This document shows positions 17,540 to 27,808 of a DNA stretch of 64,000 bases, one piece after another (the stretch's first letter is position 1; the number at the start of each line of letters is the position of its first letter). Position numbers and translations under genes: made by a program. Below the pieces are notes generated by a model that worked only from the letters and a program-made list of their open reading frames with translations, searched no databases and was not told the origin of the DNA. Source of the stretch: Achromobacter sp. UMC71 (GTDB lineage: Bacteria > Pseudomonadota > Gammaproteobacteria > Burkholderiales > Burkholderiaceae_B); assembly GCF_014170305.1 (NCBI RefSeq), contig NZ_LZZT01000030.1:1-64000 (forward strand). The letters run 5' to 3'.

Positions 17540-17628
17540 GGTTTGTCTCCAATCGGGTCGCCGGTCATGCGCCGGCTTGGTGGGAAGACGGCGCCGCCTT
17601 CAGGCCGCGTCCGTGCGCTGCTCTCGGT

Positions 17629-18888
17629 CTACACGAACGACGCCCGCTCCTTCAGCGCGGCCGGGTCGAAACCCGCCACCTGCTTGTAGCGCCGCGATAT
17701 TCCTTCCAGCTCCTCGCGGCTGATCACGTCTTCGATGCGCGCAAACGGCTTGCCAGCCGAGCGTTCATGTACCTCGCGCAGGATGGCGTCGGGCGGGTTG
17801 CTGCGGTTGGTGAGCACCACGCGCGTCGTCGCTTCGACGCGGACGCGGTCGTACTGCTGCAGCGCCTCCGGAGTGAGCCCCAGGCGCTTGAGCTGGCCGG
17901 TCAGGTAGCGGGCGTCGATCACGGCCTGGCCCGCGCCGTTGGAGCCGCGCGGCACCATGGGGTGGGCGGCGTCGCCCAGGAGAGTCATGCGGCCCTGGGT
18001 CCACGTGGGCAAGGGGTCCTGGTCCACCATCGGATACTCCAGGATGGAATCCGCATCCTGGATCAGGCGAGCCACATCCAGCCAGTCGAAGTGCCAGTCT
18101 GCGAAGGCCGGAAAGAAATCCTCCAGCCGCCCGCTACGGTTCCAGTCGCGCACCGCGGGTTCGGCGGCGTCGATCTCGGCCACCCAGTTCACCAGCTGGT
18201 TGCCGTCGGCATCGATGCTGTCGCGGATGGGGTAGATGACCATCTTGCCGGTCGACAGCCAGCCGGCGCGCACCATGCTGGCCCCGGACAGAAACGGCTT
18301 GCAGCGGGTGGTGCCGCGCCACATGTTCACGCCCGAGTAGCGCGGCGCGCCTTCTTGGGGGTAGAGCTGCTTGCGTAGCGCGGAATGGATGCCGTCGCAG
18401 CCCACCGCAATGCGGCCGCGCACCGGCGCCAGCGCATGGCCGTCGCTGTCCTGGAAGTGGGCGGTGACGCTGCCGGCGTCCTGCGTCACGCCGGTGCAGC
18501 GGGCGTTGACCACCACGCTGTCATCGCCCAGGCGTTGCCGCACGGCCGCCAGCAGCGCCATCTGCAGGTCGCCCCGATGGATGGAGTATTGCGGCCAGTC
18601 GTAGCCGGCGTCGGTACCGGCCGGCTCGCCATAGATGAACTGGCCATGGCGCGTGTAGAACACCGATTCGCGGGTGCGCACGGCGATGGCGTCCAGCGCG
18701 GGCAGCAGTCCCAGTTCGTCGAGTTCGCGCGTGGCATGGGGCAGCAGGTTGATGCCCACGCCCAGCGGGCGGATCTCGCGCACGGCTTCGTAGACGCGGC
18801 AGGGTATCCCCGCCTGGTGCAGGCTCAGCGCCAGCACCAGGCCGCCCACGCCCGCGCCGATGATGATCACATCGGTGTCTTGGGCCAT
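17629..18888 (-). CDS. FAD-dependent monooxygenase (PhzS/salicylate-hydroxylase-like)
   Basis: This is a 419-residue class A flavin hydroxylase with VIIIGAGVGGLVLALSL near residues 8-24, the DG motif VGCDGIHSALRK and GDAAHPMVPRG near residue 301. It belongs to the branch near PhzS-like and salicylate-like hydroxylases and is quite unlike the other flavin hydroxylase of the cluster. It may hydroxylate a second aromatic acid to gentisate. A GTG at 18894 would give a GTGA overlap with the upstream gene, but GGATGG lies seven bases before the ATG at 18888, so I prefer that start. Confidence 0.85.
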   Translation of the reverse strand: MAQDTDVIIIGAGVGGLVLALSLHQAGIPCRVYEAVREIRPLGVGINLLPHATRELDELGLLPALDAIAVRTRESVFYTRHGQFIYGEPAGTDAGYDWPQYSIHRGDLQMALLAAVRQRLGDDSVVVNARCTGVTQDAGSVTAHFQDSDGHALAPVRGRIAVGCDGIHSALRKQLYPQEGAPRYSGVNMWRGTTRCKPFLSGASMVRAGWLSTGKMVIYPIRDSIDADGNQLVNWVAEIDAAEPAVRDWNRSGRLEDFFPAFADWHFDWLDVARLIQDADSILEYPMVDQDPLPTWTQGRMTLLGDAAHPMVPRGSNGAGQAVIDARYLTGQLKRLGLTPEALQQYDRVRVEATTRVVLTNRSNPPDAILREVHERSAGKPFARIEDVISREELEGISRRYKQVAGFDPAALKERASFV

Positions 18889-18890
18889 GG

Positions 18891-19589
18891 TCACACCATC
18901 CGCACGCTGAGCGTGCCCAATCCGTCCACGCCGCCGACCATCGTGTCGCCGCGCACCACCGGGCCCACGCCTTCGGGGGTGCCGGTATAGATCAGGTCGC
19001 CGGCTTCCAGGCGGAAGTACCTGGACAGGTAGGCGATGGTTTCAGCGACGGACCAAATCAGCTTGCCGATGTCGCTGCGTTGCTTGTCCTTGCCGTTGAC
19101 CTGTAGCCAGATGGCTGCCTCGTGTATGCCGGCGACGTTGGCTGCGCGGTGCAGCGGACCGATCGGGGCGCTCAGGTCGAAGGCCTTGCCCAGTTCCCAG
19201 GGGCGACCGGCTTCGCGCATCTTCATCTGCAGGTCGCGCCGGGTCATGTCCAGGCCGACGGCATAGCCCCAGACGTGCTGCAGCGCCTCTTGGACGGCGA
19301 TGTTCGCGCCGCCCTTGCCGATGGCCGCGACCAGCTCGATTTCATAGTGCAGGTTGGCGGTTTCAGGCGGGTAGGGCAGCGATATCGTGGTGTCCTGCGC
19401 GACCGGCACCACGGCGTCGGCCGGCTTGCAGAAGAAGAACGGCGGTTCGCGGTCGGGGTCGAAGCCCATCTCGCGCGCATGGGCGGCATAGTTGCGGCCC
19501 ACGCAGTAGACGCGGCGCACGGGGAAGCTGTCGGCGCTGCCGGCGACGGGCACGGCAACGGGAGCGGCGGGGGCAAAGACAAAAGACAT
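18891..19589 (-). CDS. Fumarylacetoacetate hydrolase family protein, probable fumarylpyruvate hydrolase
   Basis: This 232-residue single FAH domain protein has the early motif [15 protein letters not shown], the metal-binding segment [14 protein letters not shown] and the late motif [11 protein letters not shown]. In the gentisate pathway such an enzyme splits fumarylpyruvate into fumarate and pyruvate. It is second in the cluster, directly after the ring-cleaving dioxygenase, which matches gentisate operons in other betaproteobacteria. A purine-rich AAAAAAGGTGAT precedes the ATG. Confidence 0.9.
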   Translation of the reverse strand: MSFVFAPAAPVAVPVAGSADSFPVRRVYCVGRNYAAHAREMGFDPDREPPFFFCKPADAVVPVAQDTTISLPYPPETANLHYEIELVAAIGKGGANIAVQEALQHVWGYAVGLDMTRRDLQMKMREAGRPWELGKAFDLSAPIGPLHRAANVAGIHEAAIWLQVNGKDKQRSDIGKLIWSVAETIAYLSRYFRLEAGDLIYTGTPEGVGPVVRGDTMVGGVDGLGTLSVRMV

Positions 19590-19665
19590 GGATCACCTTT
19601 TTTGGAATGCGGCGCCGGGGCCTGCACGGGTCCCGGCCGAAATGAAGGGCAAGCGCGCGCAGCGG

Positions 19666-20718
19666 TCAGGCGATGCGCTCTTCGCGCCACAGGCCCAGCG
19701 CGTCCTGCACCGGCCGGTCGGAATAGCTGAACAGCGTGGCGTCTTCCAGCGCCGCCAGTTGCATCGGCAGCCACGACGGCGCGACGAACACGTCGCGCGG
19801 GCCGAAGTGGAATTCGGCGTCGCCGATACGGGCCGTGCCGCGGCCTTCCACCACGCTGTAGACAGTGGAGTCGGTGCTGCGGAACGGCTTGCCCTGAAAG
19901 CCCGCGGGCAGCAGCTGCATGAAGGTGGCCATGGTGGGCATGGGATAGCCGCCCGTGGCCGGATTCAGGTAGCGCAGCTTCACGCCGTCCCAGGGATCGA
20001 GTTCGCCGTGGCGATAGAGCGCGTCCAGCGCCTCGCGGCTGCGCTCGTAGGGATAGTTGAAGATAGGCGAGGTGCCGCCGGCGGGGCGGTGCCGCACCGG
20101 CGCCATGTTGTGGCCAAAGCGCGCCATGCTGTCGCCTTCGGGCCGCGTGACGGGCTGGGTGGCCGACGGGTAGTTCTCGGCAAAGCCCGCGTCCAGGAAG
20201 CGCAGCAGGGGAATGTCCAGGCCGTCCAGCCAGACCACGGGCTCGCCGCCGTCCACGGTTTCCGCGTTGCCGTGGTCATGCCAGGTCCAGGACGGCGTGA
20301 TGATGAAATCGCCCGGATGCATCGTGGTGCGCTCGCCGTTGACGGCGGTGTAGGCGCCGCGGCCTTCGACGATGAAGCGCAGCGCCGACTGGGTGTGGCG
20401 GTGGCTGGGCGCGATCTCGCCGGGCAGGATCAGCTGCAGGCCGGCGTACAGGCTTTGCGTGATGCTGGCCTGGCCGGGCAGGCCGGGATTTTCCAGGATC
20501 AGCACGCGGCGCACGGCCTCTTCGGCGGTGATGAGCGAGCCCGCGGCCATCACGTCGTCGCGCACGTCGTCGTATTTCCAGAGGGCGGGCACGCAGCGCG
20601 GCGCGGGCTGGCGCGGCACCAGGTTGTGCAGCGACTCCCACAAGGGCGCCATGTTCTTCTGGGCGATGCGCGCGTAATAGGCGGCGCGGTCCGCGCCGGT
20701 GGAATGGCTGTCGGGCAT
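19666..20718 (-). CDS. Gentisate 1,2-dioxygenase
   Basis: This iron-dependent bicupin cleaves gentisate between C1 and C2 to maleylpyruvate. The 350-residue protein has the N-terminal cupin metal ligands His106 and His108 in PSHRHTQ and His147/His149 in WHDHG, with a second cupin near residues 270-340. Length and motifs match the family. It is the promoter-proximal gene of the minus-strand cluster and is divergent from the LysR gene. The ATG at 20718 follows CAGGAGACAAGC; the open frame upstream to 20766 is not supported. Confidence 0.93.
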   Translation of the reverse strand: MPDSHSTGADRAAYYARIAQKNMAPLWESLHNLVPRQPAPRCVPALWKYDDVRDDVMAAGSLITAEEAVRRVLILENPGLPGQASITQSLYAGLQLILPGEIAPSHRHTQSALRFIVEGRGAYTAVNGERTTMHPGDFIITPSWTWHDHGNAETVDGGEPVVWLDGLDIPLLRFLDAGFAENYPSATQPVTRPEGDSMARFGHNMAPVRHRPAGGTSPIFNYPYERSREALDALYRHGELDPWDGVKLRYLNPATGGYPMPTMATFMQLLPAGFQGKPFRSTDSTVYSVVEGRGTARIGDAEFHFGPRDVFVAPSWLPMQLAALEDATLFSYSDRPVQDALGLWREERIA

Positions 20719-20852
20719 GCTTGTCTCCTGTGGAGCCGGCATCGGGGCCAACTCTCTTCTAGGCACGGCCCGCCGCTGCGAGAGGCGCGGCAGGTCCTGA
20801 TGTGGAGACGATTATGCGGAACGAGCTATGTGTTTAATAATGAAATTATCTT

Positions 20853-20867
20853 ATTATCCATATCAAT
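20853..20867. promoter_or_regulatory. Candidate LysR box in the divergent gentisate promoter region
   Basis: In an AT-rich stretch (20825-20885) that contrasts with the rest of the window, ATT-N9-AAT at 20853-20867 fits the T-N11-A LysR-box pattern and is extended by the dyad TTATT/AATAA at 20851-20869. A second dyad, ATAAT-GAA-ATTAT, lies at 20837-20849. Both sit between the divergent dioxygenase and LysR genes, where such a regulator would be expected to bind. Confidence 0.5.
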
Positions 20868-20930
20868 AACCATATACGTACGGCGCCGCCCGGCCCACGT
20901 ACGACACCTCATCAGAGACAAGAGGGCGCC

Positions 20931-21866
20931 ATGGACTGGACCCACCGCCTGCGCCTGCGCAACCTGAAGATGTTGCTCAGCCTGGCCCAGACCCGCAACA
21001 TCAGCCACTCGGCCGCCATGCTCAACACGACCCAGCCGGGCCTGTCGAAATGGCTGAAGGACCTGGAAGACGACATCGGCCTGCCGCTGTTCGAGCGCCA
21101 TGCGCGCGGCCTGCGGCCCACGCCGCATGGCGACGTGCTGATCGCGCATGCGCAGCGGCTCGAGGCGCAGTTGGATCGCGCCAGCGCCGACATGACCGCG
21201 CTGCGCGAAGGCGGCGGCGGCCGCGTGGTGATCGGCGCCTCGGGCGCGTCGGCGTCCGACACCGTGCCGCTGGCGGTGATGAAGCTGCTGGAACGCATGC
21301 CACAGGCCCGCGTGAAGCTGGTGGAAGGCACTACCGACCGCCTGCTGGCGCAGCTGGCCCAGGGCGACCTGGACATTGTGGTGGGCCGTTCGGCGCCCGA
21401 GCACCACGACCCCGCCATCCGTTTCGAGGCGCTGTATCTCGAACCGATCCACCTGGTGGCACGGCCGCGGCACCCCCTGTTCGCGCTGGAACAACCGGGC
21501 TGGCCCGACCTGCTGTCGTACCGCTGGATACTCTGGCCCAAGGGCACGCCCATCCGTAACGCGGTCGACGCCGCGCTGGCCGCGGCCGGGCAGGCGCCGC
21601 CGGCCGACCACGTGGAATCGAATTCGGTCACCATCAACCTCACCCTGATCAACAACAGCGACATGATCGGCGTGGCCTCGCACCGCGCCGCGCTGCGCTT
21701 TGCCCAGATGAAGGCGATGCGCATCATTCCGGTGCGGCTGTCGGGTTTCGGTTCAGTGGCGATGTACTGGCGCGAGGACGCGTTCCGTCCGGCGGCGGTG
21801 CAGGAGGCCATGGCGGCCCTGCGCAAGACGGTGGCCGAACACGCGCCGGGCGTGACGAGGCTGTGA
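20931..21866 (+). CDS. LysR-family transcriptional regulator of the gentisate cluster
   Basis: This 311-residue regulator has a winged helix-turn-helix at about residues 8-65 (NISHSAAMLNTTQPGLSKWLKDLE) and a periplasmic-binding-like effector domain from about residue 95. It is of the GbpR/CbeR-like type in which the HTH starts a little later than usual. Its divergent position next to the dioxygenase gene suggests that it activates the catabolic cluster in response to an aromatic inducer and controls itself. Its stop overlaps the start of the next gene by one base (TGATG). Confidence 0.9.
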   Translation: MDWTHRLRLRNLKMLLSLAQTRNISHSAAMLNTTQPGLSKWLKDLEDDIGLPLFERHARGLRPTPHGDVLIAHAQRLEAQLDRASADMTALREGGGGRVVIGASGASASDTVPLAVMKLLERMPQARVKLVEGTTDRLLAQLAQGDLDIVVGRSAPEHHDPAIRFEALYLEPIHLVARPRHPLFALEQPGWPDLLSYRWILWPKGTPIRNAVDAALAAAGQAPPADHVESNSVTINLTLINNSDMIGVASHRAALRFAQMKAMRIIPVRLSGFGSVAMYWREDAFRPAAVQEAMAALRKTVAEHAPGVTRL

Positions 21867-22537
21867 TGGCATCCAGCCCGGGCCTGAACGCGCTGATCGC
21901 GCAGTGCCGCAAGCTGGAAGCGGCGCTGCGGGACGAGGCGGGGCGCCAGGCGGAGGCAGGGCACCGCCCGCATGAGGGTCCCGATGACGGCGTGAATGAC
22001 GGCCCGCCCCACGGCCTGAATGACGGCCTCGACGACGGCTCGCATGACGGCCGGCATGAACCTGCGGCGACTTCCCGCGCGATGCACCGCTTCATCGCCG
22101 ACATGGATGCGCGCCAGGCCCCGCCCGGCCTGTGGTCGCCGCTGGTGCTGGCGGTATTGACGATGGCGGGCGGCATCGGCGTGGGCATCGGCCTGCTGAG
22201 CCTGTTGCTGCGTCCCGCGGGGCCGGCGCTGGCGGCCTTCGCGCTGGTGCTGGCCTGTGCCGTCACCGCGCTGGCGCTGGCCATCGGCGTGGTGGCCTTC
22301 ATGGGCGGCTATGCCTTCGGACTGGTGCTGCTCAAGCGCACCGCGCTGACGCTGGCCGCGGCAGGCGGCCTGGGGCTGATCGTCTGGTCGCAGGGAGATA
22401 TGCGGGCCGTGGGCCCGGTGGTTGCCCTGCTCGGCGGCGCGGGCGCCTGGCTGCTGATGAACAGCAATGCGTTCTATGTATTCGCCGGCTACCAGATGGC
22501 GCGGCGCGTGATGCAGGCGCAGGCGCGGCGGCGCTGA
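21866..22537 (+). CDS. Hypothetical membrane protein with an N-terminal xxDG tandem repeat
   Basis: This 223-residue protein is of unknown function. Residues 1-35 look helical. Residues 39-62 are six tetrapeptides ending in Gly, mostly Asp-Gly. From about 85 to 205 there are four or five strong membrane helices. I recognise no family. It is translationally coupled to the LysR gene by a TGATG overlap, so it is probably made in small amounts with the regulator. The ATG at 21866 is preferred over a GTG at 21863. Confidence 0.65.
   Translation: MASSPGLNALIAQCRKLEAALRDEAGRQAEAGHRPHEGPDDGVNDGPPHGLNDGLDDGSHDGRHEPAATSRAMHRFIADMDARQAPPGLWSPLVLAVLTMAGGIGVGIGLLSLLLRPAGPALAAFALVLACAVTALALAIGVVAFMGGYAFGLVLLKRTALTLAAAGGLGLIVWSQGDMRAVGPVVALLGGAGAWLLMNSNAFYVFAGYQMARRVMQAQARRR
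21980..22051 (+). repeat. Six-copy 12-base tandem repeat inside a coding region
   Basis: Six consecutive 12-base units each end in GACGGC or CACGGC, for example GTGAATGACGGC and CTGAATGACGGC. They encode the xxDG tetrapeptides of the hypothetical membrane protein. Since the unit is a multiple of three, copy-number change would keep the frame. Confidence 0.8.
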
Positions 22538-22622
22538 GCCGCTGCCTGGCTGGATCTGTCCGGCGGCTCAGCGCCCGAATATGCAGTGGGGATACGGCAG
22601 CGGCGTTGCCCCGCTGTCGGCT

Positions 22623-24146
22623 CTAGTTGGCGCTGTTGGACCAGCCCTTGGATAGTTCCACCGCCTGGCGCCAGCGCTTCATGCGGGCGTCGCGCACCGA
22701 TTGCGGCCAGGCCGGTTCGAAGGTGCGCTCGGCTTGCCACTTGGACGCGAATTCGTCCTGGCCCGCCCAGAAGCCGACCGCCAGCCCCGCCAGCCCGGCC
22801 GCGCCCAGCGCGGTGGATTCCGGTACCCGCGGACGCACCACCGGCACGCCCAGCAGGTCGGCCTGCATCTGCATCAGCAGGTCGTTGCGCGCGGCGCCGC
22901 CGTCCACCCGCAGCTCGGTCAGCGCGATGCCGCTGTCACCGTTCATGCAGGTGAGCAGTTCGGCGCTTTGCAGCGCGATGGATTCCAGCGTGGCGCGGGC
23001 GATGTGAGCGCGGGTGGTGCCGCGGGTCAGGCCCACCAGCGTGCCGCGGGCGTAAGGGTCCCAGTGCGGCGCGCCCAGGCCGGCAAAGGCCGGCACCATG
23101 AAGACGTCGTCGGTATCGGCCACGCTGGCGGCCAGGGATTCGATTTCCTCGGAGCGCTGGATGATGCCCAGGCCGTCGCGCAGCCATTGCACCGCGGCGC
23201 CGGCCACGAACACGCCGCCTTCCAGCATGTAGGCCGGCCGCCAGCCGGCTTGGCCCGGCACGGGCAGGCCCCAGCCGACCGTGGACAGCAGGTGGTTGCG
23301 GGACTGCACCGGCTGGTCGCCGACGTTCATCAGCATGAAGCAGCCGGTGCCATAGGTGTTCTTGGCCATGCCGGGTTTGAAGCAGGCCTGGCCGAAGGTG
23401 GCTGCCTGCTGGTCGCCCGCCACGCCGGCGATGGGGATGGAGCCGCCCAGCCATTCGGGCAGGGCCTCGCCGATCACCGCGCTGCTGGGCGCGATGGTTG
23501 GCAGCACGCTGCGCGGGATGTTCAAGAGCGCCAGGATCTCGTCGCTCCAGTCTTGCGTGTGCAGGTCGAACAGCATCGTGCGCGATGCGTTGCTGGGGTC
23601 GGTGCTGTGCACCGCGCCGCCGGTCAGCTGCCACACGAGCCATGTGTCCACCGTGCCGAAGGCCAGTTCGCCGCGTTCGGCCTTCTGGCGCGCGCCGGGC
23701 ACGTGGTCCAGCAGCCAGGCGAGCTTGGTGCCCGAGAAATAGGCGTCCAGCACCAGCCCCGTGCGTGATTGCAGGAAGTCGGCATGGCCGTCCGCGCGCA
23801 GCTGGTCGCACATCGGGGCGGTGCGGCGGTCTTGCCAGACGATGGCGCGGGCCAGCGGGCGGCCGGTGGCGCGTTCCCAGATCAGGGTGGTTTCGCGCTG
23901 GTTGGTGATGCCGATGGCGGCCACGTCGGCGGCGCTGGCGGCGGCGTTGCGCAGGGCCTCGCGGGCCACGTCCAGCTGGCTGTGCCAGATTTCACCGGGA
24001 TCGTGCTCGACCCACCCCGGCCGCGGGTAGTGCTGGCGGAATTCGCGTTGGCCGATGCCGCGCACCACGCCGTCGCGATCGAACACGATGGCGCGGGAGC
24101 TGGTGGTGCCCTGGTCCAGGGCTAGGACAAATTCATTCGTCGTCAC
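22623..24146 (-). CDS. glpK: Glycerol kinase
   Basis: This cytoplasmic FGGY-family kinase phosphorylates glycerol to sn-glycerol 3-phosphate. At 507 residues it is the normal length, with the phosphate-binding start [16 protein letters not shown], the segment [13 protein letters not shown] and the late [13 protein letters not shown]. The start codon is GTG at 24146. The first 14 bases overlap the end of the MFS exporter gene, so the two are coupled. The usual partners glpF, glpD and glpR are not in the window. Confidence 0.95.
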   Translation of the reverse strand: MTTNEFVLALDQGTTSSRAIVFDRDGVVRGIGQREFRQHYPRPGWVEHDPGEIWHSQLDVAREALRNAAASAADVAAIGITNQRETTLIWERATGRPLARAIVWQDRRTAPMCDQLRADGHADFLQSRTGLVLDAYFSGTKLAWLLDHVPGARQKAERGELAFGTVDTWLVWQLTGGAVHSTDPSNASRTMLFDLHTQDWSDEILALLNIPRSVLPTIAPSSAVIGEALPEWLGGSIPIAGVAGDQQAATFGQACFKPGMAKNTYGTGCFMLMNVGDQPVQSRNHLLSTVGWGLPVPGQAGWRPAYMLEGGVFVAGAAVQWLRDGLGIIQRSEEIESLAASVADTDDVFMVPAFAGLGAPHWDPYARGTLVGLTRGTTRAHIARATLESIALQSAELLTCMNGDSGIALTELRVDGGAARNDLLMQMQADLLGVPVVRPRVPESTALGAAGLAGLAVGFWAGQDEFASKWQAERTFEPAWPQSVRDARMKRWRQAVELSKGWSNSAN

Positions 24147-25587
24147 TTTGTTTGGCGCCGTTCAGGTGTGCCCCGGCCAGCGGGTCGAGGCGTCTAAAGG
24201 AAAAGACCGAGGCCGCGCACAGCAGGCCGATGACGATGAAGCCGGCGATGACGTCGCGGACCGCCAGTGTTTCGGCGCCGCGCAGCGTCATGCTGATGTT
24301 CAGCGTGACGGCGGCCACACCCACGCCAAGGCTGATGCCCAGTTGCTGCGCCATGGCGGCGAAGCTGCTGGCGCGGCTCATCTTGGCGGGGGGGATATCG
24401 GCATAGGTTAGCGTATTTACCCCGGTGAACTGCAGCGACCGGAAGAAGCCGCCGATCAGCAGGATGGCGATCAGCAGCCACACCGGCGTGGCGGGCGTGA
24501 AGGTGGCGCAGACCATGATGAAGGCGCCGGTCAGCACCGCGTTCACGGTCAGCACGCGGCGAAAGCCGAAGTGCCGCACGATGGGTGTGGCCACGAACTT
24601 CATCAGCAGGGCGCCGGCTGCGCTGGCAAAGGTGATCAGGCCGGCCGAGAAGGGTGACAGGCCGAAACCTACCTGCAGCAGCATGGCCAGCAGGAAGGGC
24701 GTGGCGCCCACCGCGAAGCGGCACAGGTTGCCGCCCAGCGTCGAGATGGCGAAGGTGGGGATGCGCATCAGCGACAGGTCGATGATGGCGTAGTCGACGC
24801 GCCGCGCGTGCCAGCCATAGGCCAGGCCGCAGGCCGCGCCCAGCGCGATCAGGCCGAGCAGGGCGGGCAGCGGCATCACGTCGCGGCCGATGGCCTCGAA
24901 GCCGCTGACCAGCGCGGCCAGGCACACGGCGCTGAGCAGGAAGCCCAGCCAGTCCAGGCGCGGCGCGGTCTCTTCCTTGATCTCGGCCACGAAGCGCAGC
25001 ACCAGGGCGATGCCCAGGATGCCGATGGGGATGTTGATCAGGAAGATCCAGTGCCACGACATGTAGGTGACCATGAAGCCGCCCAGCGGCGGCCCGATCA
25101 CCGGCCCCAGCAGCGCCGGGATCGACAGGAACGACATGGCTTTGAGCAGATCCTGCTTGGGCACCGTGCGCAGCAGGATGATGCGCCCCACCGGCACCAT
25201 CATGGCCCCGGCCATGCCCTGGATGACGCGGGCGATGACCAGCTGGGGCAGGTCCTGGGACAGGGCGCAGGCCACCGAACTGAGCGTGAACAGGCCGATG
25301 GCGGCCACGAATACCCGGCGCGCGCCGTAGCGGTCGGCCGCCCAGCCGCTGACCGGCACGAACACGGCCACCGACAGCAGGTAGGAGGTAATGGCGACGT
25401 TCAGCCGCACCGGGGTCGATCCCAGGGCCCGGGCCATGGCCGGCAAGGCGGTGGCCACCACCGTGGCGTCCAGCATCTGCATGAATAGCGCGCAGCCCAC
25501 GATGAAGGGGATCATTCGCGCCGCGCGCACCGCGTCCGGGGTTGAGGGGGGAGCGGGATTGGCTGCGGCTGCGGATTCTGCGGACAT
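24133..25587 (-). CDS. MFS exporter, DHA2 (EmrB/QacA-like) family
   Basis: This 484-residue proton-driven efflux transporter has about 14 hydrophobic segments. DHA2 landmarks are [18 protein letters not shown] near residues 38-55, the loop [13 protein letters not shown] and the antiporter-type motif in [11 protein letters not shown]. It may export a drug or metabolite. It is the first gene of an operon with glpK, which is unusual for glycerol kinase. No dedicated regulator is adjacent. Confidence 0.9.
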   Translation of the reverse strand: MSAESAAAANPAPPSTPDAVRAARMIPFIVGCALFMQMLDATVVATALPAMARALGSTPVRLNVAITSYLLSVAVFVPVSGWAADRYGARRVFVAAIGLFTLSSVACALSQDLPQLVIARVIQGMAGAMMVPVGRIILLRTVPKQDLLKAMSFLSIPALLGPVIGPPLGGFMVTYMSWHWIFLINIPIGILGIALVLRFVAEIKEETAPRLDWLGFLLSAVCLAALVSGFEAIGRDVMPLPALLGLIALGAACGLAYGWHARRVDYAIIDLSLMRIPTFAISTLGGNLCRFAVGATPFLLAMLLQVGFGLSPFSAGLITFASAAGALLMKFVATPIVRHFGFRRVLTVNAVLTGAFIMVCATFTPATPVWLLIAILLIGGFFRSLQFTGVNTLTYADIPPAKMSRASSFAAMAQQLGISLGVGVAAVTLNISMTLRGAETLAVRDVIAGFIVIGLLCAASVFSFRRLDPLAGAHLNGAKQSDDE

Positions 25588-25685
25588 GGCGGGAGGGGGC
25601 GTTGGGAGCCAAAAGATTGTAACGCCGGGGCCAGCCGCCGCGTGAAGTAAACTCCAGGGATCCGAAACCCATTGAAATTGGTGCC

Positions 25686-25874
25686 ATGGCTGCCAACTAC
25701 GAATCCGAGATCACCCTTTTCCTGAAAGACTTCAAGCAGTCGCACCCTGGCACCGAAGAGCGCCAGCGCGAAGGCCGCGCCCGTCTTTGGGACAAGCCGC
25801 AAGACGCGGAGCTGCTCGAAGGCTTCCGTGCGGCCCGCGTGCCGCAAAAGCCGTACGTGTATCAGGCCGACTGA
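25686..25874 (+). CDS. DUF3460 family small protein
   Basis: This 62-residue soluble protein is typical of a short betaproteobacterial family of unknown function. It has an amphipathic start YESEITLFLKDFKQSHP, a charged middle and the ending QKPYVYQAD. The ATG at 25686 gives the family start. It lies 17 bases before scpA in the same direction and is probably co-transcribed with it and panC. Confidence 0.85.
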   Translation: MAANYESEITLFLKDFKQSHPGTEERQREGRARLWDKPQDAELLEGFRAARVPQKPYVYQAD

Positions 25875-25891
25875 TACCCGTTGCGGCAGCC

Positions 25892-26782
25892 ATGGCCCAC
25901 ACTCCCTCCGTCCCGGGCGATGCCCTGGCCGCGCTAGTGGAACCGCCCGTCGACAGCACCCCTGACACGATCGACAGCGTCGCGTTCGCGCGTCTGTACG
26001 GCGAGCCGCTGTTCCAGATGCCGACGGACCTGTACATTCCGCCGGACGCGCTGGAGATCTTCCTCGAGGCGTTCGAGGGGCCGCTGGACCTGCTGCTCTA
26101 CCTGATCCGCAAACAGAACTTCAATGTGCTGGACATCCCCATGGCGGATGTCACGCGGCAGTATCTGTCCTACGTGGACCAGATCCGCATCCACAACCTT
26201 GAGCTGGCGGCGGAATACCTGCTCATGGCGGCGATGCTGATCGAGATCAAATCGCGCATGCTGCTGCCGGTCAAGAAGACCGACACCGGCGAAGAACCCG
26301 AAGACCCGCGTGCCGAACTGGTGCGCCGCCTGCTCGAATACGAGCAGATGAAACTGGCCGCCCAGAAGCTGGACGCCTTGCCCCAGCTGGGCCGCGACTT
26401 CGTCAGCAGCCATGCGGTGGCCGACCTGAGCGTCGAGCGCATGCTGCCCGAAGTCAGCGTGGACGACCTGCGCGAGGCCTGGGCTGACATCATGAAGCGG
26501 GCCAAGCTCAACCAGCACCACCACATCACGCGCGAGCAGTTGTCGGTGCGCGACCACATGACGCACATCCTGCGGCGCCTGAACGACGTGCGCTTCATGG
26601 AATTCGGCGACCTGTTCATGGAACGCGTGCGCGAAGGCGCGCCCGCCGCGGTCGTCGTGGTGCACTTCATCGCCATGCTGGAACTGGCCCGCGAATCCTT
26701 GCTGGAAATCACGCAGGCCGAACCCTATGCGCCCATCTACGTGCGCCTGGCCTACACCAGCGTCGCGGCGGTCGCGGCCTAG
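25892..26782 (+). CDS. scpA: Segregation and condensation protein A
   Basis: ScpA is the kleisin subunit that joins the SMC ATPase heads with ScpB in the bacterial condensin. The 296-residue protein has the family start FEGPLDLLLYLIRKQ near residues 63-77 and the helix AAEYLLMAAMLIEIKSRMLLP around 107-127. A winged-helix-like end follows. The first 50 or so residues are a variable extension. The ATG at 25892 is chosen because the longer open frame has no homologous sequence. scpB is not in the window; panC follows after 49 bases. Confidence 0.93.
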   Translation: MAHTPSVPGDALAALVEPPVDSTPDTIDSVAFARLYGEPLFQMPTDLYIPPDALEIFLEAFEGPLDLLLYLIRKQNFNVLDIPMADVTRQYLSYVDQIRIHNLELAAEYLLMAAMLIEIKSRMLLPVKKTDTGEEPEDPRAELVRRLLEYEQMKLAAQKLDALPQLGRDFVSSHAVADLSVERMLPEVSVDDLREAWADIMKRAKLNQHHHITREQLSVRDHMTHILRRLNDVRFMEFGDLFMERVREGAPAAVVVVHFIAMLELARESLLEITQAEPYAPIYVRLAYTSVAAVAA

Positions 26783-26792
26783 CAGGCCCTGA

Positions 26793-27686
<894 letters not shown>

Positions 27687-27808
27687 GGAGTAGGGCGTTG
27701 GGGGCGCCCTGCGGGCGTCCTCCAGCGGACCCCTGGCAGAATTGCCAGCTTACGCGCCCACAAGGGGCCGGGCAGACTCACTGCAATCCTTCATTGCAGA
27801 GCTGTCCC

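Noticed and set aside
16574..19589. Possible frameshift between the FAH and flavin hydroxylase genes
   Set aside because: Both frames are full length with intact motifs; the GTGA/ATG arrangement is a normal overlap.
22718..22735. GGTTCGAA-like tRNA T-loop sequence
   Set aside because: It lies inside glpK codons and no acceptor or anticodon stem surrounds it.
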